Origin: Emiliania huxleyi CCMP1516 | Taxonomy: Eukaryota > Haptophyta > Isochrysidales > Noelaerhabdaceae | NCBI RefSeq assembly: GCF_000372725.1 | Contig: NW_005195508.1 | Coordinates: 151,908 to 215,907 of the forward strand | Length of the DNA: 64,000 bases | Direction of reading: 5' to 3' | In this document: in pieces, positions 61,252 through 64,000 of the stretch | Position numbering within the stretch: the stretch's first letter is position 1 | Layout: each line of letters opens with the position of its first letter | Position numbers and translations under genes: made by a program | The notes under the pieces: model-generated | Database searches by the model: none | Told to the model about the DNA's origin: nothing | What the model saw: the letters and a program-made list of their open reading frames with translations, nothing else

Positions 61252-62619
61252 ATGGACATCGCCATCGGCTCACGCGTCGCCCTCACTGGCCTCACGAATG
61301 AGCGAGGGCGCAGGCTCAACGGCCTCACGGCGACCGTCGATGCTGGGTCGTCCGAGCGCTGGGTCGTCCGGGTGCTCGCCGATCCTCAGAGAGGCCTCCG
61401 GGTTCCCATCTCAATCAGCGTGCGGCCAGAAAACCTGCTCCTGCTCCGCGAGCACCGCACGACGGTGGAGGTTGCGACCACAGCCGAGGCTCGCGAGCTG
61501 CTTTCGGGCACCTTTGCCAATGCCGCAGCCACCGGTGGCACGTGCGCCTTCGGAGATCAGCTGTCGCTTCCGGCAGACGTGGTACTCCTCCACATCTTCC
61601 CTCTGCTCTCGCGCAGCACGACGCGCGCGGTGGCCGCCGGGTGCCTCATCAGCGCGGGCGAGCTCGACCGAGTGGGCGAGGTGTGCCACGAGTGGCGCGG
61701 CATCTGCCTCGCGTTGCGCGCGCTCACTCCGGCATGCGCACGCGACGTGGCGGTCAAGCTCCGCATCGAGGGCGGCGCGGACGAGCCGTCGGGCGCGGAC
61801 GGCGAGTACCGCCTCTGGGCGCACGGCGACCGGTCCCAGCCGCCACTCGAGCTCTTTTGCCACAACGTCCTCAGCGCGCGCCCGACCGAGTTTGTCTCGT
61901 TGCGCAACCCGTCAACCAATCTGTCGTACTTCCCGCCCGGCGGCGCGGCGCGCGGCACGGTGCTCGTGAGCAGCTTCAGCAAACTGCGCATCTGCCCGTG
62001 GTCGCTCACGGTCAAGACGGACGACTTCACCTTTGCCACCTCGGCCGGTGAGGTGCTCCAGTCGTACTGGAACGGGCGGCGCACGCTGCAGCTGAGCGAG
62101 CTTCCGTTTGCGACCGCGCGCGACGCGGCGGGGCACGGAGGCGCGACCTCGCCCAACCGCGGCCAGGCGCAGATCGATCTGCGCGGCACCGGGCTGGGCG
62201 TGCGCGTCGACGGCTTCACGCCGCTCGGCTGCGCCGCATTCGGAGTCGTCGCCGTGCCGGTCGAAGGCTGCGCCGACGCACGCTCGCTCGTGCAGCCGCG
62301 CGTGGCGCTCTACGGCGGCGGCTTCGCCGGGCGCATGACGCCCACGGGCGACCGCACCACCGACGAGCGCGCGGCGGGCGGCAACTACGACGACGAGGGG
62401 CGGAACGGCGGGTGGGTGCTGCCGCTCGCGCGCGAGTCGGCCGACGCGCCGCGCTGGCCCGGCGGCACGCGCGAGGAGCAGCTGCCGGTGGCGACGGCCG
62501 ACTTGGGCGGGCATGCGAGTGCGGGCATGCTGCTCGTTGACATGCGCGTGTACGGCGATATGCCGCAGGTCATTCCGCTGTCCGACACAGAAGAGGACGA
62601 GAGCGAGGAGGACGAGTAG
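61252..62619 (+). CDS. F-box-like protein with a GON domain
   Basis: 455 residues from MDIAIGSRVALTGL; an in-frame ATG at 61153 is possible. Residues 1-65 form an SH3/KOW-like module (VALTGLTNERGRRLNGLTATV...VRPENLLLL). About 100-165 is F-box-like (LSLPADVVLLHIFPLLSR...VGEVCHEWRGI). About 180-320 matches the GON domain pattern: GEYRLWAHGD, CHNVLSARPTEFVSL, NLSYFPPGGAARGTV, SSFSKLRICPWSLTVKTDDFTFATSAG and QAQIDLRGTGLGV. GON domains are best known at the C-terminus of animal ADAMTS9/20. An acidic tail (DTEEDESEEDE) closes the protein. An SCF ubiquitin-ligase adaptor role is inferred from the F-box-like part only. No introns are needed. Confidence 0.7.
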   Translation: MDIAIGSRVALTGLTNERGRRLNGLTATVDAGSSERWVVRVLADPQRGLRVPISISVRPENLLLLREHRTTVEVATTAEARELLSGTFANAAATGGTCAFGDQLSLPADVVLLHIFPLLSRSTTRAVAAGCLISAGELDRVGEVCHEWRGICLALRALTPACARDVAVKLRIEGGADEPSGADGEYRLWAHGDRSQPPLELFCHNVLSARPTEFVSLRNPSTNLSYFPPGGAARGTVLVSSFSKLRICPWSLTVKTDDFTFATSAGEVLQSYWNGRRTLQLSELPFATARDAAGHGGATSPNRGQAQIDLRGTGLGVRVDGFTPLGCAAFGVVAVPVEGCADARSLVQPRVALYGGGFAGRMTPTGDRTTDERAAGGNYDDEGRNGGWVLPLARESADAPRWPGGTREEQLPVATADLGGHASAGMLLVDMRVYGDMPQVIPLSDTEEDESEEDE

Positions 62620-62938
62620 GAGGAGGAGGAGGAGGGCTCAAGCCAGTGCATCCCCTCGCGCAGCTGAAAGGCCTTCTGTTTTCTCCGGGCGTCTCGGGTG
62701 CACGTGCGGGCTTTTTTTGCAGACCCGGCCCGGACAGGTCATAGAGATGATCGGTTCACTTTTGTGATCGTAGCGCAGTGCTGCACCACGCCAGCAGCAC
62801 GAGCACCACCAGCTCCGCGGTGAACCGCTCAGGATCAAGGAGCGGTAATATTCCACGGGGGACGCGAAGTCCCACAGTGATAAGTGTATTCTGTTGCTGC
62901 TCTAGATACAACATATATATCTCCCCCACACTCCCCCC
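62620..62938. other. intergenic between convergent gene ends
   Basis: 319 bp between the GON-protein stop and the ENGASE stop. A (GAG)n tail of the upstream gene opens it. No further feature seen. Confidence 0.5.
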
Positions 62939-64000
62939 TCAATCGCGAAATAGTCGCTTCAACCCCAGCGCCTCCCAGAACCGGCGGTCCGCCGCCGCCG
63001 CCGCGTCCGCGTCCTCCGACGCGCACTGCGCCCCGCCGCACTCGATGGACCAGCCAGGGGCAAAGAGAGCAAGCGAGAGGCCGGCCGCACGAGCCGCGGC
63101 GCACGCAGGCGCGCAAGCCGGTCCGGCGGCATATGGAGTGTTGCGCGCGAAGCAATCGACGCCAACATACACGTCGCACCGTCGCGCGCCGGCGAGGGCC
63201 ACAGACTGCGCCAGCTGCTTCGCGCCCCACCAGTAGTTGGTGAAGAGGCCATCGCACGCGTCGAAGGCGGCCTTGTTGTCTGGGGCGAGGCTGTTCTGGT
63301 AGCGCACGCGCCCGGTGCGGTCGAGGGAATCGTACACGAGGACGAGGGCCTATGAGAAGGTTCCTGGAAGGCTCCCCGACGGCTCGAGGTCGAGGGAGCC
63401 GTGCATTCGCACGTGGGCCTGCTCGCCGACCCGCTGCTTGAGGCAGACCGTGAGCAGCTCGAGCAGCTCGTGCACCGCTCCCATCCCCGCCGCCTGCGAG
63501 CCGCGAGAGGGGTGAGGGGCGCGAGGGGCGCGAGGCGAGTTGCGTGCGCGCGGCGTGCACCCCGCCGGGCACCGCCGCCTCGAGGTTGACCAGCCAGCCG
63601 TCAAAGCCGAAGTGGTCGCCTATGAGAAGGTTCCTAGAAGGTTCCTGGAAGGTCCTCGAGCCAGCCAGCCGTCAAAGCCATAGTGGTCGCAGAGCGCGCA
63701 GAGCTTCTCGACGCTCGCATCCACGTCGCCCAGCAGCGCGCCGACCTCGCTCGGCGCGTCTCCCTCCACGATGAGCGTGCCGAGGCACGGCAGACTGCGC
63801 GCGTGGCATGCCTAGTGGGGAGGGGTCCTAGAAGGCTCCTCGGAGGCTCCTGGGAGGTTCCTCGAAGGCTAGCCCGCGTGGGCGGCGTGCCTCCACCCAC
63901 ACGCGGGGCGGCATCGAGACGCGGTGGTGGCCAAAGTAGACGAACACGTCGACGGCCTCCCACCCGCGGAAGCAGTTCAGGTACTCGTCGTCGGCGAGAG
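62939..64000 (-). CDS. ENGASE: endo-beta-N-acetylglucosaminidase, GH85 (5' part outside window)
   Basis: Exons within the window: about 64000-63891, 63810-63689, 63619-63561, 63493-63419 and 63349-62939. The product reads CFRGWEAVDVFVYFGHHRVSMPPRVWVEA, then SLPCLGTLIVEGD, FDGWLVNLEAAVPGG, VLVYDSLDRTGRVRYQNSL, FDACDGLFTNYWWG, CDVYVGVDCFARN and LSLALFAPGWS. The WLVNLE stretch contains the Asn-x-Glu catalytic pair of family GH85. The enzyme splits the chitobiose core of free N-glycans in the cytosol, downstream of or parallel to PNGase. The gene stops soon after the catalytic barrel, without C-terminal accessory domains. Three of its four introns here have GC donors and exon-edge repeats. Confidence 0.9.
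63350..63418 (-). other. GC-AG intron (69 bp)
   Basis: The exon ends GAGCAG; the intron starts GCCCACGTGCGA and ends TCATAG; the exon resumes GCCCTCGTCCTC. The start of the intron is a weak copy of the exon start. The filler uses 'aggaaccttc' words like the NCAPD3 introns. Confidence 0.8.
63620..63688 (-). other. GC-AG intron with ~30-bp exon repeat (69 bp)
   Basis: The intron starts GCGACCACTATGGCTTTGAC and the exon resumes GCGACCACTTCGGCTTTGAC; both continue GGCTGGCTGG (2 mismatches in 30). The filler has 'aggaaccttct' units and ends TCATAG. Splicing restores LCDHFGFDGWLVNLE, including the catalytic pair. Confidence 0.9.
63811..63890 (-). other. GC-AG intron (80 bp)
   Basis: The exon ends GTGGAG; the intron starts GCACGCCGCCCACG and ends CACTAG; the exon resumes GCATGCCACGCGCG, an imperfect copy of the intron start. 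The filler contains 'ggaacctccc/ggagcctcc' words. Confidence 0.8.

Overview
The window is GC-rich (roughly two thirds G+C by eye) nuclear DNA of a eukaryotic alga. Genes are intron-poor to moderately intron-rich, and nearly all introns that can be placed by reading frame are short (56-125 bp, mostly 65-80 bp). More than half of them start with GC instead of GT. There is a Tat-like thylakoid-lumen precursor, a plant/algal XEG113-type glycosyltransferase, a giant (S)PPPP-rich pherophorin/extensin-like surface protein with a C-terminal TIR-like domain, and a TTAGGG array. This combination fits a haptophyte (Emiliania/Prymnesium/Chrysochromulina type) best. That is an inference; another secondary-plastid alga cannot be excluded from sequence alone.

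Layout. 0-2.5 kb: short unassigned ORFs and tandem repeats. 2.5-11.8 kb (+): one multi-exon gene for a ~2.8 kDa-residue-scale (about 2,800 aa) membrane/surface protein with proline-rich spacers, repeated small modules, FG-GAP repeats and a TIR-like end. 12.4-13.0 kb: a 268-bp-offset duplication. 13.7-16.0 kb: patatin-like phospholipase (-) head-to-head with an unknown basic protein (+). 16.9-19.7 kb (+): an Arg/Ala/Trp protein with Sfi1-like spacing. 20.3-27.0 kb (-): NCAPD3, the condensin II HEAT-repeat subunit, with many introns. 27.2-28.0 kb (-): unknown. 28.3-32.5 kb (+): class-3 lipase joined to a P-loop GTPase. 33-35.2 kb (-): chromodomain protein and a multipass membrane protein. 36.1-39.2 kb (-): XEG113-like glycosyltransferase. 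39.6-42.2 kb (-): small lumenal protein and a CDF zinc transporter. 42.5-42.9 kb: a MITE. 43.1-44.6 kb (-): macrodomain protein and a KHA-like protein. 46.4-50.0 kb (-): cytosolic peptide:N-glycanase with unusual C-terminal PUB and thioredoxin domains, head-to-head with a BTB-BACK protein (+, 50.2-51.7 kb). 51.9-53.9 kb (+): glucokinase-CutC fusion. 54.9-57.6 kb (-): HNH-like and secreted unknown proteins. 58.3-61.1 kb (+): unknown. 61.3-62.6 kb (+): F-box/GON-domain protein. 62.9-64 kb (-): ENGASE (GH85), cut by the window edge.

The most striking signal is not a gene. Many introns are bounded by a 12-30 bp direct repeat of the neighbouring coding sequence: the first copy lies inside the intron and supplies the 5' splice site (GC or GT), the second copy is the resumed exon, and the space between is a short minisatellite or telomere-like filler ending in AG. 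The pattern recurs in at least four unrelated genes (NCAPD3, XEG113-like, PNGase, ENGASE). It looks like recent intron birth by staggered-break duplication with repeat filler, or by an introner-like process.

Functional links: PNGase and ENGASE act in the same cytosolic deglycosylation pathway and lie 13 kb apart. The XEG113-like enzyme class arabinosylates hydroxyproline-rich proteins like the one at 2.5-11.8 kb. Several products (patatin, lipase-GTPase, TIR-like, macrodomain) belong to families often used in stress or immune signalling, but nothing here shows they act together.
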